64,000 nucleotides of DNA from Paenibacillus harenae DSM 16969 (GTDB taxonomy: Bacteria; Bacillota; Bacilli; Paenibacillales; Paenibacillaceae), in contig NZ_KE383842.1 in assembly GCF_000422465.1 (NCBI RefSeq), positions 1,323,845 to 1,387,844 of the forward strand, read 5' to 3'. Positions 39,399-49,187 of the stretch are shown piece by piece. Both the position numbers and the translations under genes were made by a program. The notes under the pieces were generated by a model, which saw only the letters and a program-made list of their open reading frames with translations, had not been told where the DNA came from and searched no databases. Positions within the stretch are counted from its first letter, which is position 1, and each line of letters opens with the position of its first letter.

Positions 39399-40805
39399 TC
39401 ACGGGGTAAAAGGGACGAGAACGATATCTCCGTCGGAATATCGGAAAGACACGCGCTGCGCGGAATCCTTTATATATTTCGTATATCTGCCGATTACGAT
39501 TTTCGTGCCTCCGTATACGGTATTTGCCACGTTGATTCTCGACTGATCCGAATCCTCCAGCGTTTTTTCGATTTCGAGAATACGCTGCTTCGTTTGATCG
39601 TTTTCCAATACCGTCTGGCGCTTCGTAGCCGTCAGCTTAATTCGCAAACCAAGCTTGTCCGGGGTAAGTTGGCCCGCAGCCGCTAATTGATCAAGAATCG
39701 TAAGAGCTTTATCCGTTTTCTCCAGGTTCTCGTTATTTTGCTTGAATTTGGTCCTGAGCTCAAGAAGCTCAGTCCGGTATTCGGGTTTAACCCCTACCTC
39801 GATCGAGGTTGCGGTTGACATGGAGTTTCCGATGGTCCTCGCGCTGACGAGATCGCCCGCCTGAATGAGCCCTCCGACAATGAGAGCCTTCGCCCCGGAG
39901 CAAACCACGTTTTTTCCCGCTCTCACATGCGAATGCATAATGCTTTGCGACACCAGCACATCTTCGCCGGCAATGACGTTTCCATCCTGTATAAAAGAGC
40001 TCCGTACATTGCAAGCCGCTTTGACAAAACCTTTGTTCCCTGCCATAATGCCGCCGGTAATTTCGATCGAGCCGTCCGTTTCGATCTCGGCTCCTTCGAC
40101 TCCGCCGACGATTCTAATATCTCCGGAAGCTCGAATGCGAAAACCGCTAAGCACATTGCCGCGTATAACAACGGTGCCGATAAAATCAATGTTCCCTACA
40201 CGGTAGTCCACGTCGCCGTTCACTTCATAAACCGGAAATACATTAATTTTGTCTTTGTCGGTCAATGTGATGAGACCGTCTATGGCTGCGTACATTGCCG
40301 TTTTATTATCGTTCACTACGACGTTTTTGCCGACTTTAAACCGGGCCTGCTTTCCGTATTTGGGTGGGATCTCTTCGCCCGTTACGGACATGCCCGGCGC
40401 CCCGGGCTCCGGCTCGTACCTTTCCGCGATCAATTGGCCCCGCTTTACATTTTTTAGCTTCACGACTTCTTTAAAATCAACCTTCCCGTCATCAAGCTCT
40501 GCCGGACGGTTATCCTGCTTCTCCATATCGTAAGCAAGCTTGATAAAGCCGTCCTTGCCCGGCAAAGCGGGATCCCCTTCAGCGACCAAAGTCTGCTCCT
40601 TATAATAAGCAAGAGGATTTGCGCAAATTTGCTTCAGCACCTCGGTTCGGAGTCCATGGACAACCCCATTTCCGCGTATAAAACGTTCAAGCTCCTCGTC
40701 GCGAATAAGAAATTCATCCGTCATTCGATTAAAAGTCAAAAAGGCAGACTGCTTGTCAGCTGATGTCTGGATACGCAGGTATGATTCTAATTGTTGATTG
40801 TCCAC
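39399..40805 (-). CDS. fapA: FapA-family (DUF342) protein
   Basis: 468 residues. N-terminal FapA domain; central right-handed parallel beta-helix (about 165-330) recognisable by repeated short blocks such as DYRVGNIDFIGTVVIRGNV and GAEIETDGSIEITGGIMAGN; C-terminal coiled-coil (about 335-410). Function is poorly known; DUF342 proteins often sit next to flagellar or polar genes. GTG start preceded by GGGGGAG. Confidence 0.85.
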   Translation of the reverse strand: MDNQQLESYLRIQTSADKQSAFLTFNRMTDEFLIRDEELERFIRGNGVVHGLRTEVLKQICANPLAYYKEQTLVAEGDPALPGKDGFIKLAYDMEKQDNRPAELDDGKVDFKEVVKLKNVKRGQLIAERYEPEPGAPGMSVTGEEIPPKYGKQARFKVGKNVVVNDNKTAMYAAIDGLITLTDKDKINVFPVYEVNGDVDYRVGNIDFIGTVVIRGNVLSGFRIRASGDIRIVGGVEGAEIETDGSIEITGGIMAGNKGFVKAACNVRSSFIQDGNVIAGEDVLVSQSIMHSHVRAGKNVVCSGAKALIVGGLIQAGDLVSARTIGNSMSTATSIEVGVKPEYRTELLELRTKFKQNNENLEKTDKALTILDQLAAAGQLTPDKLGLRIKLTATKRQTVLENDQTKQRILEIEKTLEDSDQSRINVANTVYGGTKIVIGRYTKYIKDSAQRVSFRYSDGDIVLVPFTP

Positions 40806-40820
40806 CTTACTCCCCCCTTT

Positions 40821-41606
40821 CTAATGCTGCATGAGCTGATCTTTATGTTTAGCCAAAGCTCCGCGCAGCCGCAATATGGCTTTGGAGTGGAGCTGGGATA
40901 TTCTCGAAGGCGATAGTGACATGACTTCAGCAATTTCACTTAGTGAAAGTTCCTCATAATAGAATAGCGAGACGACGATACGTTCTTTCTCAGTCAATCG
41001 TTCAATGCCTTTAACCAGCGATTCCTTTAAATAAAATTCATGCACCTTATAGTCCGGGTTCTTCGCCTTATCATCAACGAGCATTGACATTCGGGTCTCC
41101 GACTCCTCTTCGCGAATCGGATCCTCTAACGAACATACAGTCGTAACCGCGATATCCTGAAGCATACCAAGAAATTCCTTCTCCGATACTTGCAGGTAGC
41201 TGCTGATCTCGGCATCGGTTACGGAACGCAAATATTTTTGCTCTAAATGCTGATAAGCTTCCTCTACTTTTTTCGCTTTCTCGCGGACGGATCTGGGCAC
41301 CCAGTCTCCTTGCCGCAAGCCGTCGATTATCGCGCCTCGAATGCGCCAGGAAGCATAGGTTTCAAACTGCAAGCCTCTGCAATAATCGAATTTCTCGATG
41401 GCGTCAATAAGCCCCATGACACCATTGCTGGCAAGATCGTCTTTCATCACATTTTTGGGAAGCCCGATCGCCATCCGATTCGTCACGTAATCAACAAGCG
41501 GCAAATATTGCTCGATCAGCTTTTTCTTCACTTCCAAATCGCCTTGTTCTTTCCAGGCTTCCCACATCTGGAAGTTTGTCAAATGAGGCGTTTTCTGCTC
41601 GATCAT
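40821..41606 (-). CDS. sigD: RNA polymerase sigma factor SigD (FliA/WhiG family)
   Basis: 261 residues. Regions 2 (LVDYVTNRMAIGLP, NGVMGLIDAIEKFDY, FETYASWRIRGAI), 3 and 4 (LTEKERIVVSLFYYEELSLS, EVMSLSPSRISQLHSKAI). Directs transcription of flagellin, motility and autolysin genes after hook completion. Located near the end of the fla/che cluster as in B. subtilis. It follows the small membrane protein gene by 4 bases. Confidence 0.96.
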   Translation of the reverse strand: MIEQKTPHLTNFQMWEAWKEQGDLEVKKKLIEQYLPLVDYVTNRMAIGLPKNVMKDDLASNGVMGLIDAIEKFDYCRGLQFETYASWRIRGAIIDGLRQGDWVPRSVREKAKKVEEAYQHLEQKYLRSVTDAEISSYLQVSEKEFLGMLQDIAVTTVCSLEDPIREEESETRMSMLVDDKAKNPDYKVHEFYLKESLVKGIERLTEKERIVVSLFYYEELSLSEIAEVMSLSPSRISQLHSKAILRLRGALAKHKDQLMQH

Positions 41607-41610
41607 CGAC

Positions 41611-42054
41611 TCACTCTCCTGTCAGGTGACGAATGGCTTTAACCAATTCTTCAGGCTGTTTATTTTTTGCGGATAACAATTGAGGAGGACTTAATGGACG
41701 GAATTCTGCAGCATCTTTAGCAGGCTTGCCGCTAGACGGCTGCGCCATTGCTCCATCCTGCAGTTGTGATTTAAGCAATTCGTTCAAATCATCTGTCTCT
41801 TCCGGCGTCTGCATGTCAAGCTGAGTTCCTCTCCCTTCCTCCTGGGCCGCATGCTCCGGAGCAAAGGCGGCAGGAGGACGAAGGATGTATGCCAGGACGG
41901 CACGGGCCGCATACGCAAGAACAAAAAAAGCGATGAAAGCATACATACCTCTTAACAGCGTTACCGGAACCGGATTATTCTGGGTTGAGAAAGCTACCGT
42001 CAGTACGGTACCGATCAACCCAAATACGACATTCCATCGCCAAGTTCCCAGCAT
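41611..42054 (-). CDS. Small membrane protein between cheD and sigD
   Basis: 147 residues. Two membrane helices (about 5-22 and 33-55), then a cytoplasmic proline/glutamine-rich tail of ~85 residues ending in ELVKAIRHLTGE. Not recognised. The ATG at 42052-42054 has AAAGGAG upstream and begins 1 base after the cheD stop. B. subtilis has no gene here. The tight packing suggests a motility-related role, but this is inference from position. Confidence 0.75.
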   Translation of the reverse strand: MLGTWRWNVVFGLIGTVLTVAFSTQNNPVPVTLLRGMYAFIAFFVLAYAARAVLAYILRPPAAFAPEHAAQEEGRGTQLDMQTPEETDDLNELLKSQLQDGAMAQPSSGKPAKDAAEFRPLSPPQLLSAKNKQPEELVKAIRHLTGE

Positions 42055-42055
42055 T

Positions 42056-42550
42056 TCAAATCTCCTTTGTTCCAAACTGCACGCTTCTAATGGATAACAT
42101 TCCGCTGACGCTGTCGAACTCTATGGTGCGGCCAAAGCTTCCGCCCGTATCCTGAGATACAATCGGAATTTTAAATCTGCTCAACATTGCCGTACATGAT
42201 TCCACATTCCGGGGACCGATTCTTAGGGAATCCGATTGGCCTGACATCGCAAACATTTGTGCCCCGCCGGCCATTTTGGCTTTTAAGCGTTCCAGGTAAG
42301 CGCCGGCGGCAATCATTCGGTCAAGCAGTTCAGGGATAGCCGTATCCGCATATTTGGCGAGGTTTATTGGGGTCTCGCGGGCGATGTCGGAACTCGGGAG
42401 CATAACATGCGCCATCCCTGCAATTTTTCTATGCGGATCATATAAAGTAAGCCCGACGCAGGAGCCTAAGCCCGTCGTTTTCAATACGGCTCCTTCCGTC
42501 GCGATATTTAAGTCAGCCATGCCTACTTTGACCAAGTTTTGTTGTATCAT
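42056..42550 (-). CDS. cheD: Chemoreceptor glutamine deamidase CheD
   Basis: 164 residues. Catalytic C31 (GLGSCVGLTLYD) and H48 (GMAHVMLP). Deamidates receptor glutamines and stimulates CheC. Overlaps cheC by 4 bases. Full length. Confidence 0.95.
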   Translation of the reverse strand: MIQQNLVKVGMADLNIATEGAVLKTTGLGSCVGLTLYDPHRKIAGMAHVMLPSSDIARETPINLAKYADTAIPELLDRMIAAGAYLERLKAKMAGGAQMFAMSGQSDSLRIGPRNVESCTAMLSRFKIPIVSQDTGGSFGRTIEFDSVSGMLSIRSVQFGTKEI

Positions 42551-43167
42551 TCGCCGACGACTCCCAATGACCTGAATATTTTATCAAACGATTCCGGATC
42601 GGGAATAAGGAAGAAGTGACCTTCAAGCGACTGATGATCTTCCAAAAATGTCGTTTCGATAAGCAAGGCCGAGTCGCCCATCTCGCCGTACTGCATAAGG
42701 CCGTAGCTTAAAATAGCGCCCGCCATATCAACCGCTATAGCCGGGACAGACGGAGCCATCGCCAAATGCGTAAAGTCCGCTAAAGAGGACAAGTAGGAAC
42801 CGGCCAAAATGTTACCGATCTCACATAATGCGGACAGTTCCATTTCAGAATAGCCGTTCGGCTCCTCCGTGTACATGGACAGCAGCTGCCGCAATATTCG
42901 CTTACCGGATTCTTCTTCGATAATAAAAAACATATTGCCTGGAGCCTCGCCCTCCACCCGCAGATATACGGCGATAACGATTTGCTCCGAGCCGCCGACC
43001 CGGTCTGCAACCTCTTCAAAAGGAAGCAGGCTTACCTTTGGAACAGCCATATCGACCGGCTTGTCTAACAAGCGGGACAATGCCGTTGCGGCATTGCCTG
43101 CCCCGATGTTGCCGACTTCTTTCAAAACATCCAGCTCAAACGCCTCAAAACGGCTGAATAGATTCAC
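42547..43167 (-). CDS. cheC: CheY-P phosphatase CheC
   Basis: 206 residues with the two CheC phosphatase consensus helices, EVGNIGAGNAATAL (~residue 17) and EIGNILAGSYLSSL (~111), each with the E-x2-N pair. Dephosphorylates CheY-P and pairs with CheD. GTG start, GAGG upstream. Confidence 0.94.
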   Translation of the reverse strand: MNLFSRFEAFELDVLKEVGNIGAGNAATALSRLLDKPVDMAVPKVSLLPFEEVADRVGGSEQIVIAVYLRVEGEAPGNMFFIIEEESGKRILRQLLSMYTEEPNGYSEMELSALCEIGNILAGSYLSSLADFTHLAMAPSVPAIAVDMAGAILSYGLMQYGEMGDSALLIETTFLEDHQSLEGHFFLIPDPESFDKIFRSLGVVGE

Positions 43168-43170
43168 GGA

Positions 43171-43632
43171 TTAAACCTCGAGCTGTTCTAACTGGATGAT
43201 CTCGTTTTTATTCAACACTTCGGATAGGTTCAGCATGATGAGAAGTCGACCTTCACCAAGCTTCGCAATTCCTCTTAAATATTTGGCTTTAATCCCCCCG
43301 ACGATTTCAGGCGGCAGATCGATTGTGTCCGAATCGATGTCAATGACGTCGTTCGCGGAATCGACGATGAAGCCAACCTCCAGATCCGCGACTGCCACAA
43401 CGATAATTCGCGAGTTTTCCGTCGGCACGGTCTCGGATAAATTGAAACGGCCGCGCAAATCGATAACCGGAACGACAACGCCGCGGAGATTAATAACGCC
43501 TTTAATAAAAGCTGCTGTTTTAGGAACGCGGGTAATTGGAGACAATCTTTCAATCGTGCGAACCTTATCTACTTCAATACCGTACTCTTCGTTGCCCAGC
43601 GCGAACACGATAACCTTTAATTCTTCTCCCAT
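43171..43632 (-). CDS. cheW: Chemotaxis coupling protein CheW
   Basis: 153 residues, single CheW domain (FALGNEEYGIEVDKVRTIER, GVINLRGVVVPVIDLRGRF). Links receptors to CheA. I chose the ATG at 43630-43632 with GGGAGG 9 bases upstream; the reading upstream would run into the cheA end. Confidence 0.94.
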   Translation of the reverse strand: MGEELKVIVFALGNEEYGIEVDKVRTIERLSPITRVPKTAAFIKGVINLRGVVVPVIDLRGRFNLSETVPTENSRIIVVAVADLEVGFIVDSANDVIDIDSDTIDLPPEIVGGIKAKYLRGIAKLGEGRLLIMLNLSEVLNKNEIIQLEQLEV

Positions 43633-43645
43633 CGATAAAACCTCC

Positions 43646-45718
43646 CTATTTGATAAGTGCATTCGGATCAATGATAAGCGCGACATATCCGTCGCCAAGT
43701 ATGGTCGCCCCTGAGATTGCTTCGATATTCGTTAAATATTTGCCGAGGGTCTTGAGAACGATCTCGCTTTGTCCGATAAATTCGTCGACCATGACGGCCG
43801 CCCACTTATCTCCCTTGCGTACGACGACGATTTCCGTTTCCTGCTCGTCATTTTCGTTGTAATCCGGCGAATCCAGCACCTTGCTCAAGGATACAAGCGG
43901 AATGATTGAATTGCGGAACTCAATCATCCGGTTGCCATGTACGTTTAATATTTGCTCTTTGCGAATGATACCGGTCTCAACGATGGATGACAACGGAATC
44001 GCGAACTTCTCCGACCCGAGCTTGATCAGCATCGCGGATATAATGGAAAGCGTCAGAGGCAGCTGTACGGAAAATCTGCTTCCCCTTCCGAATACGGAAT
44101 CAACCGTCACGTTTCCGCCTAGCGACGTAATTTTGGATTTGACGACATCAAGGCCAACGCCGCGGCCGGAAATATCCGAAATTTTATCGGCTGTGCTGAA
44201 ACCGGCTGCAAAGATCAGCATATTAATCTCATCTGAAGTTAGTTTGCCTGCCTGTTCTTCTGTAACGACGCCGTTTTTTATAGCTGTTTTTAATACTTTT
44301 TCCCGATTGATGCCGCGGCCGTCTTCTTCGACCTCGATAAATACGTGATTGCCGCTGTGATAAGCTCTTAAATAGATTTTGCCCGTATCCGGCTTGCCTG
44401 CCGCAATTCGCTCTTCGACGGTCTCAAGCCCGTGATCGACGGAGTTGCGGAGTAAATGAACAAGCGGATCGCCGATCTCATCGATTACGGTGCGGTCCAG
44501 CTCCGTGTCGGCGCCAGTAATAATAAGATCAATTTTTTTGTCCAACGATTTCGCAAGGTCTCGGATCATCCGCGGGAAGCGGTTAAAGACCGAATCGACC
44601 GGCACCATCCGTAATTTCAAGACGATGCTCTGCAGATCGGAACTGACGCGAGCCATATGCTCAACCGTTTCCGTCAGGTCCGGCCGCTTGATCTCGCTGG
44701 CCAACTGCTCAAGCCTTACCCGGTCGATGAGCATTTCACTGAACAGGTTCATTAACGTATCCAGTCTCTCGATATCAACCCGAATCGTACGCGATACGTT
44801 GGCCGCAGCAGGCGCCGCTCCGCCGGCTTTCGCTTTGCTTGGGGAAGCTTCCTGTACCAAAGCCGGAGCTGCCTTTAACTCCTGCGCCGGCACCGATACC
44901 GCTTCTGCCGCTGCAGCTGCTGGCGCCCTGTTCAAGACAGCTAGTGATTCCGTATCGAGCGCCGTTATAACGACAGCATCAATTTCAGAGATGTTCAAGA
45001 TTTGAGTTTGAAGATCCTCCAGGCTCACATTTGAGATCATAAAGACCGAGAAGGAGAAATCAAATTTCTCTTGTTCGATGTCTTGAACGGAAGGATCCGA
45101 TTTAATGACCTCGCCGCTGCGTTCAAGCACTTCGAAAACCATATAGGCGCGAACCGCCTTCAATAAACAATTATCCCTGATCGTTACCTGTAAATGAAAA
45201 ACTTGAAGTCCGCCTTCGATGGACTGCAGTAGGATAGAAGATTGGTACTCATCGAGAAGCATAGCTCCTGCAGAGTCCGTCGATACGGCCGCCGCAGCGG
45301 AAACGGGAGCGGCTTCCGCAGCTTTGCTCGCGCTGTAATCGCTTTTAAGAATAATTTGAAGGGATGCAACAATTTGCGTCACGTCAGCCTTACCCGAGCC
45401 GCCGCCAACGATGTCCTGTACCATGCTTTCAAGCGCATCCAAGCCTTTGAATAGAGTGTCAAAAATAAAGTGGTCCATTTTTAGTTTACTGTTGCGAACC
45501 AGGTCGAGTACATTTTCCATCTCATGCGTTAATGCCGCCAAGTCTTCAAAGCCCATCGTGGCGGACATCCCTTTCAGCGTATGCGCCGAACGGAAAATGG
45601 ATTGAACGATGCTTAGCTCCTCCGGCTCGCTTTCCAGCCGCAGCAGATTTTCATTCAGAGACTGCAGGTGATCGTTTGATTCGTCGATAAACATCGACAG
45701 ATAAGCATTCATATCCAT
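43646..45718 (-). CDS. cheA: Chemotaxis histidine kinase CheA
   Basis: 690 residues. P1 Hpt domain with phosphoaccepting H46 (RSAHTLKG); P2 CheY/CheB-docking domain (~155-265); Ala/Pro linker; P3 dimerisation (~305-365). P4 ATPase has N box (HLLRNSVDHGLE), G1 (EDGRGIN) and G2 (DISGRGVGLDVV), and a P5 CheW-like domain ends the protein. Complete and typical. GGAGGTG precedes the start. Confidence 0.96.
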   Translation of the reverse strand: MDMNAYLSMFIDESNDHLQSLNENLLRLESEPEELSIVQSIFRSAHTLKGMSATMGFEDLAALTHEMENVLDLVRNSKLKMDHFIFDTLFKGLDALESMVQDIVGGGSGKADVTQIVASLQIILKSDYSASKAAEAAPVSAAAAVSTDSAGAMLLDEYQSSILLQSIEGGLQVFHLQVTIRDNCLLKAVRAYMVFEVLERSGEVIKSDPSVQDIEQEKFDFSFSVFMISNVSLEDLQTQILNISEIDAVVITALDTESLAVLNRAPAAAAAEAVSVPAQELKAAPALVQEASPSKAKAGGAAPAAANVSRTIRVDIERLDTLMNLFSEMLIDRVRLEQLASEIKRPDLTETVEHMARVSSDLQSIVLKLRMVPVDSVFNRFPRMIRDLAKSLDKKIDLIITGADTELDRTVIDEIGDPLVHLLRNSVDHGLETVEERIAAGKPDTGKIYLRAYHSGNHVFIEVEEDGRGINREKVLKTAIKNGVVTEEQAGKLTSDEINMLIFAAGFSTADKISDISGRGVGLDVVKSKITSLGGNVTVDSVFGRGSRFSVQLPLTLSIISAMLIKLGSEKFAIPLSSIVETGIIRKEQILNVHGNRMIEFRNSIIPLVSLSKVLDSPDYNENDEQETEIVVVRKGDKWAAVMVDEFIGQSEIVLKTLGKYLTNIEAISGATILGDGYVALIIDPNALIK

Positions 45719-45758
45719 TTCTCAGCACCTCCTGTTAGTATGGTTGGGCTACAAGCCT

Positions 45759-47102
45759 TTATTTCAACACTGCATGCACGATTTGTGAAGCAATTCGTTG
45801 CAGCGGTAATACTTTATTGACACAGCCGGCTTCAACGGCTGCACGAGGCATACCGTATACGACGCAGGATTCCTCGGCTTCCGCGATCGTCGAATCTACA
45901 CCGTGATCGATAAGCTTCCGCATCCCCTTCGCACCGTCGCTGCCCATGCCCGTCATGATGACTGCGTGCCGTTTCAATTCCTTGCAGCCGAGTAAGGATT
46001 CGAACAAGACATCGACCGAAGGCCGGTGTCCGTTGCGCTGCGGCTGCTCCGTCAGTTGAATCGCATATCCGGCAGCATCCTTGGTAAGCTCCAGATGAAA
46101 TCCTCCCGGCGCGATATAAACGACTCCGGCGGAAACCCTCTCCCCCTGCTCTGCTTCAACGACCCGCATTTCGCTAAAGCTGTCCAGCCGCTGAGCAAGT
46201 GATTTCGTGAATTTCGGCGGCATATGTTGAACGACGAGAACCGGAGCCGGAAAGTCGCCGGGAAGAGCAGTAATGACTTCATGAAGCGCCCTTGGACCGC
46301 CGGTCGAAGTGCCGATCGCGACAATATGCTTGAACGGCTTCGCCTGGCTGTCTATCGCATTTAATGAAGGCGATGGCGGTTCCGCGTGCTTCGGTTTAGC
46401 CTCGCGTACCTCCGGTTTCGATCGCGAGGCAGGAAGTGTTTTGGGCGCTTCAGTACCCGATTTGCTTTTATTCGGCTTCGCAGGAGAAAGAGACGCAGAA
46501 CCAGCCCCCGCTTGCTTGTCCCGATCCGGCTGTGAGTACGGTAAAGACCGTTCCCTCACAGGCGAATACTGTCCTGTTGGCGGCGGATTAATCGGCTGGA
46601 CGGGCTTCCGGGCGGCATCGAATCCCTCAGGAGCCGCTAGCCCCGGTTGGTCTCCCCTTCTTTTCGTTTCTTCCTTGATTGATAAAGCGGGCTGGTACCG
46701 CTTCGTCATGACTGCGATTCGTAATTTCTCCAACAGCGCTTCGCGGACATGTTCGATATCATTTGAAAAAACGCCGGAAGGCTTTCGAATGAAATCGAAT
46801 GCGCCATACTGCAGCGCTTTGATCGTCTCTCTCGTATGGTCTTCGCTAATGCCCGACAGCATAATAACGGGAGTCGGATTTTGCTTCATAATAAGCTGTA
46901 AAGCTTCCAAGCCGTTCATCACCGGCATTTCTAAATCGAGCGTGACCGCATCCGGTTTCCATTCACGCACAGCCTCGATGGCTTCCATTCCGTTAACGGC
47001 GGTTGCAACGATCGAAAATTGCGGGTCCTGAACGATAAGATCGCTAATGAACTTTCTCATAAATGCGGAATCATCGACAACAAGCACGCGATAAGAATTC
47101 AT
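45759..47102 (-). CDS. cheB: Chemotaxis methylesterase/response regulator CheB
   Basis: 447 residues. Receiver domain with D10/D11 and phosphorylated D56 (TLDLEMPVMNG). A long Pro/Lys/Ser-rich linker (~140-255) follows, then the methylesterase domain with GTSTGGPRAL (Ser), QHMPPKFT (His) and MTGMGSDGAKGM (Asp). Removes receptor methyl groups. Linker about 100 residues longer than in B. subtilis CheB. The ATG at 47100-47102 follows AGGTGGGAAAGG. Confidence 0.94.
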   Translation of the reverse strand: MNSYRVLVVDDSAFMRKFISDLIVQDPQFSIVATAVNGMEAIEAVREWKPDAVTLDLEMPVMNGLEALQLIMKQNPTPVIMLSGISEDHTRETIKALQYGAFDFIRKPSGVFSNDIEHVREALLEKLRIAVMTKRYQPALSIKEETKRRGDQPGLAAPEGFDAARKPVQPINPPPTGQYSPVRERSLPYSQPDRDKQAGAGSASLSPAKPNKSKSGTEAPKTLPASRSKPEVREAKPKHAEPPSPSLNAIDSQAKPFKHIVAIGTSTGGPRALHEVITALPGDFPAPVLVVQHMPPKFTKSLAQRLDSFSEMRVVEAEQGERVSAGVVYIAPGGFHLELTKDAAGYAIQLTEQPQRNGHRPSVDVLFESLLGCKELKRHAVIMTGMGSDGAKGMRKLIDHGVDSTIAEAEESCVVYGMPRAAVEAGCVNKVLPLQRIASQIVHAVLK

Positions 47103-47127
47103 CCTTTCCCACCTCAATTCCAAAGGA

Positions 47128-47997
47128 TTATCTCGAAAGTTTGAACATTTTATGTAAAAATCCTTTGACGCCGCCCCCGGCTTCGCTGTCCTGCGGAAGA
47201 TCTAAAAATTGCCTCGCGATTCTCTCGATTGCAAGCGTTGCGTCGCATCCCGGATAGGCAATGGTAAACGGTTGCTGGCGCTTCACGGCCTTAGACACAT
47301 TTGGATCATCAGGCACAAAACCGAGCGAAGGCAATTCCGATTGAAGAAACCGCTGTGCGACTAAGCTGATTTTATCCGCCGTCTGTTTTCCTTCGCGGTT
47401 ATCGGCTGCACGGTTGACTATAAGCTTAAAGCTGACCTCTACATTCATCGCTTTGACCATTTTAATAAGCGCATAGGCGTCCGTGATCGAAGTTGGTTCC
47501 GGCGTCGTAACGACAATCGTTTCCTGCGCGGCGGAGATGAACTTGACCGTTTCCTTCGATAAGCCCGCCCCTGTATCGAACAGAATGACATCGTACTTGC
47601 CATGAAGCTTGCCGATCTCTTCAGCGAATCCGTCGAGCTGCTCCTGCGACAGATCCAGCAAATCCTTAAAGCCCGAGCCGCCGGCAATAAAGTTCAAGCC
47701 TTCCGGCCCCGCCTGAACAATATCCCATATCGTTTTCTCCTGTTTGAGTAAATGGTACAAATTGTAAGTAGAGGAGACGCCCATCAGCACATCAATATTG
47801 GCCATGCCGATATCAGCATCGAAAACAAGCACTTTCTTCCCCAATCGTTGAAGCGTGATGGCGAAGTTCAGGCTGAAGTTGGATTTCCCAACGCCGCCTT
47901 TGCCGCTGGTTACCGTAACGACGCGTGTTGTCCGGCTTTCTTCTTGCAGCATTTTATTTTTGACTAAATTACGCAATGCTTCCGCTTGATCATTCAT
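47128..47997 (-). CDS. flhG: Flagellar number regulator FlhG (YlxH, MinD family)
   Basis: 289-residue MinD/ParA-type ATPase with the deviant Walker A GKGGVGKSNFSLN (K38) and the LVFDADIGMANID switch. The N-terminal DQAEALRNLV motif is the FlhF-activating helix. Sets flagellar number and position with FlhF. Overlaps flhF by 4 bases. Confidence 0.94.
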   Translation of the reverse strand: MNDQAEALRNLVKNKMLQEESRTTRVVTVTSGKGGVGKSNFSLNFAITLQRLGKKVLVFDADIGMANIDVLMGVSSTYNLYHLLKQEKTIWDIVQAGPEGLNFIAGGSGFKDLLDLSQEQLDGFAEEIGKLHGKYDVILFDTGAGLSKETVKFISAAQETIVVTTPEPTSITDAYALIKMVKAMNVEVSFKLIVNRAADNREGKQTADKISLVAQRFLQSELPSLGFVPDDPNVSKAVKRQQPFTIAYPGCDATLAIERIARQFLDLPQDSEAGGGVKGFLHKMFKLSR

Positions 47998-49187
47998 AGG
48001 CTCTTACTCCCTAACAAATGTTGAATGTAGGATTCGGCACGGAATCTCTCGATATCATCCGGAACCGTCTGCCCGCTCGCCATGTAGGTGGGATACAGAT
48101 CAAAATCCATAATCAGATTAAAAATCGCACCATACACGGACGTTTCGTCAAGCTTTGTGAACAAAACCTTTTTGACGCCGTATTTGCTGAAATGTTCGGC
48201 TACGGCCGCCATATCCTTCGTCTTCCCGGTCACGCTTAGTACAAGTATCGTTTCCTTCGGTTCGCTTGATTGGAGCAAGCTGTTCACTTCCGAGACATGC
48301 AGCTCGCTGCGAAAGTTTCTTCCCGCCGTATCCATATAAAGAAGCTCACGCTCCGCCAACTGATTGAACGCCTTCGGCAGGTCCATAGGAGAGAACACGA
48401 CCTCCAATGGCACGTTCAAAATATTGGCATAGGTTCTAAGCTGGTCAACAGCCGCAATCCGATATGTATCCGATGTAATAAAGCCGACCTTTTTCCCGTG
48501 CTTAATCGTCTGTTCGGCAGCCAGTTTGGCAATGGTGGTCGTTTTACCGACCCCGGTAGGCCCGACAAAATGGACAATGCGAGCCTCTCCGCTAATTCCG
48601 CTGTTCCCGTACGGCTTGAGCCATTCCTTCAGCTGGGAGGCGGCATGCTCCCACACCTGGTCTTTGGAATAGTTGGTTCTCTCTTCCGACTGTTTCTCGG
48701 AAATCGATTGAATCAAACGGTCAACCCACTGTGGAGCCATTTCTTGCTCGATTAAATGCTCCTTCAGCTGCCAAATCTCATCGGACATGCCCGCGAGGTC
48801 CGTCCGCTGATTGGAAAGCTTAGTCATGTATTCCTTCAGATTGCGGATTTCGTCAAGAATATGCTGTTCTCGGTCAACATTATGCGCGGCTGAAGGCTTT
48901 GGCGGCGAAGGATTCAATACGGCCGTTGAAGCGCGCTGCGCGTTTTGGATCATTTGCCCGAAATCGGAATCCGGCTTCGAAGCCGCTTTTGGCTGCTTGG
49001 CAGGCGTATTCGCATGCTTGGATTCAATCGCGGCGATGACTTCCATCTTTTTCTTGCGGAACATGCCCATGAAACCGCCGATCTTTATTTCCTTCGTATT
49101 TAATATGACGGCGTCATTTCCAAGCTCACTGCGAATTAAGGATACCGCCTCCGGAAGGGCATTCACGACGTAACGCTTTACTCTCAT
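47994..49187 (-). CDS. flhF: SRP-type GTPase FlhF
   Basis: 397 residues: basic B domain with a variable region, helical N domain, and G domain with VHFVGPTGVGKTTTIAKLAA, DTYRIAAVDQLRTYA, MDTAGRNFRS and TKLDET. Places flagella and is stimulated by FlhG. Overlaps flhA by 4 bases. Confidence 0.95.
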   Translation of the reverse strand: MRVKRYVVNALPEAVSLIRSELGNDAVILNTKEIKIGGFMGMFRKKKMEVIAAIESKHANTPAKQPKAASKPDSDFGQMIQNAQRASTAVLNPSPPKPSAAHNVDREQHILDEIRNLKEYMTKLSNQRTDLAGMSDEIWQLKEHLIEQEMAPQWVDRLIQSISEKQSEERTNYSKDQVWEHAASQLKEWLKPYGNSGISGEARIVHFVGPTGVGKTTTIAKLAAEQTIKHGKKVGFITSDTYRIAAVDQLRTYANILNVPLEVVFSPMDLPKAFNQLAERELLYMDTAGRNFRSELHVSEVNSLLQSSEPKETILVLSVTGKTKDMAAVAEHFSKYGVKKVLFTKLDETSVYGAIFNLIMDFDLYPTYMASGQTVPDDIERFRAESYIQHLLGSKSL

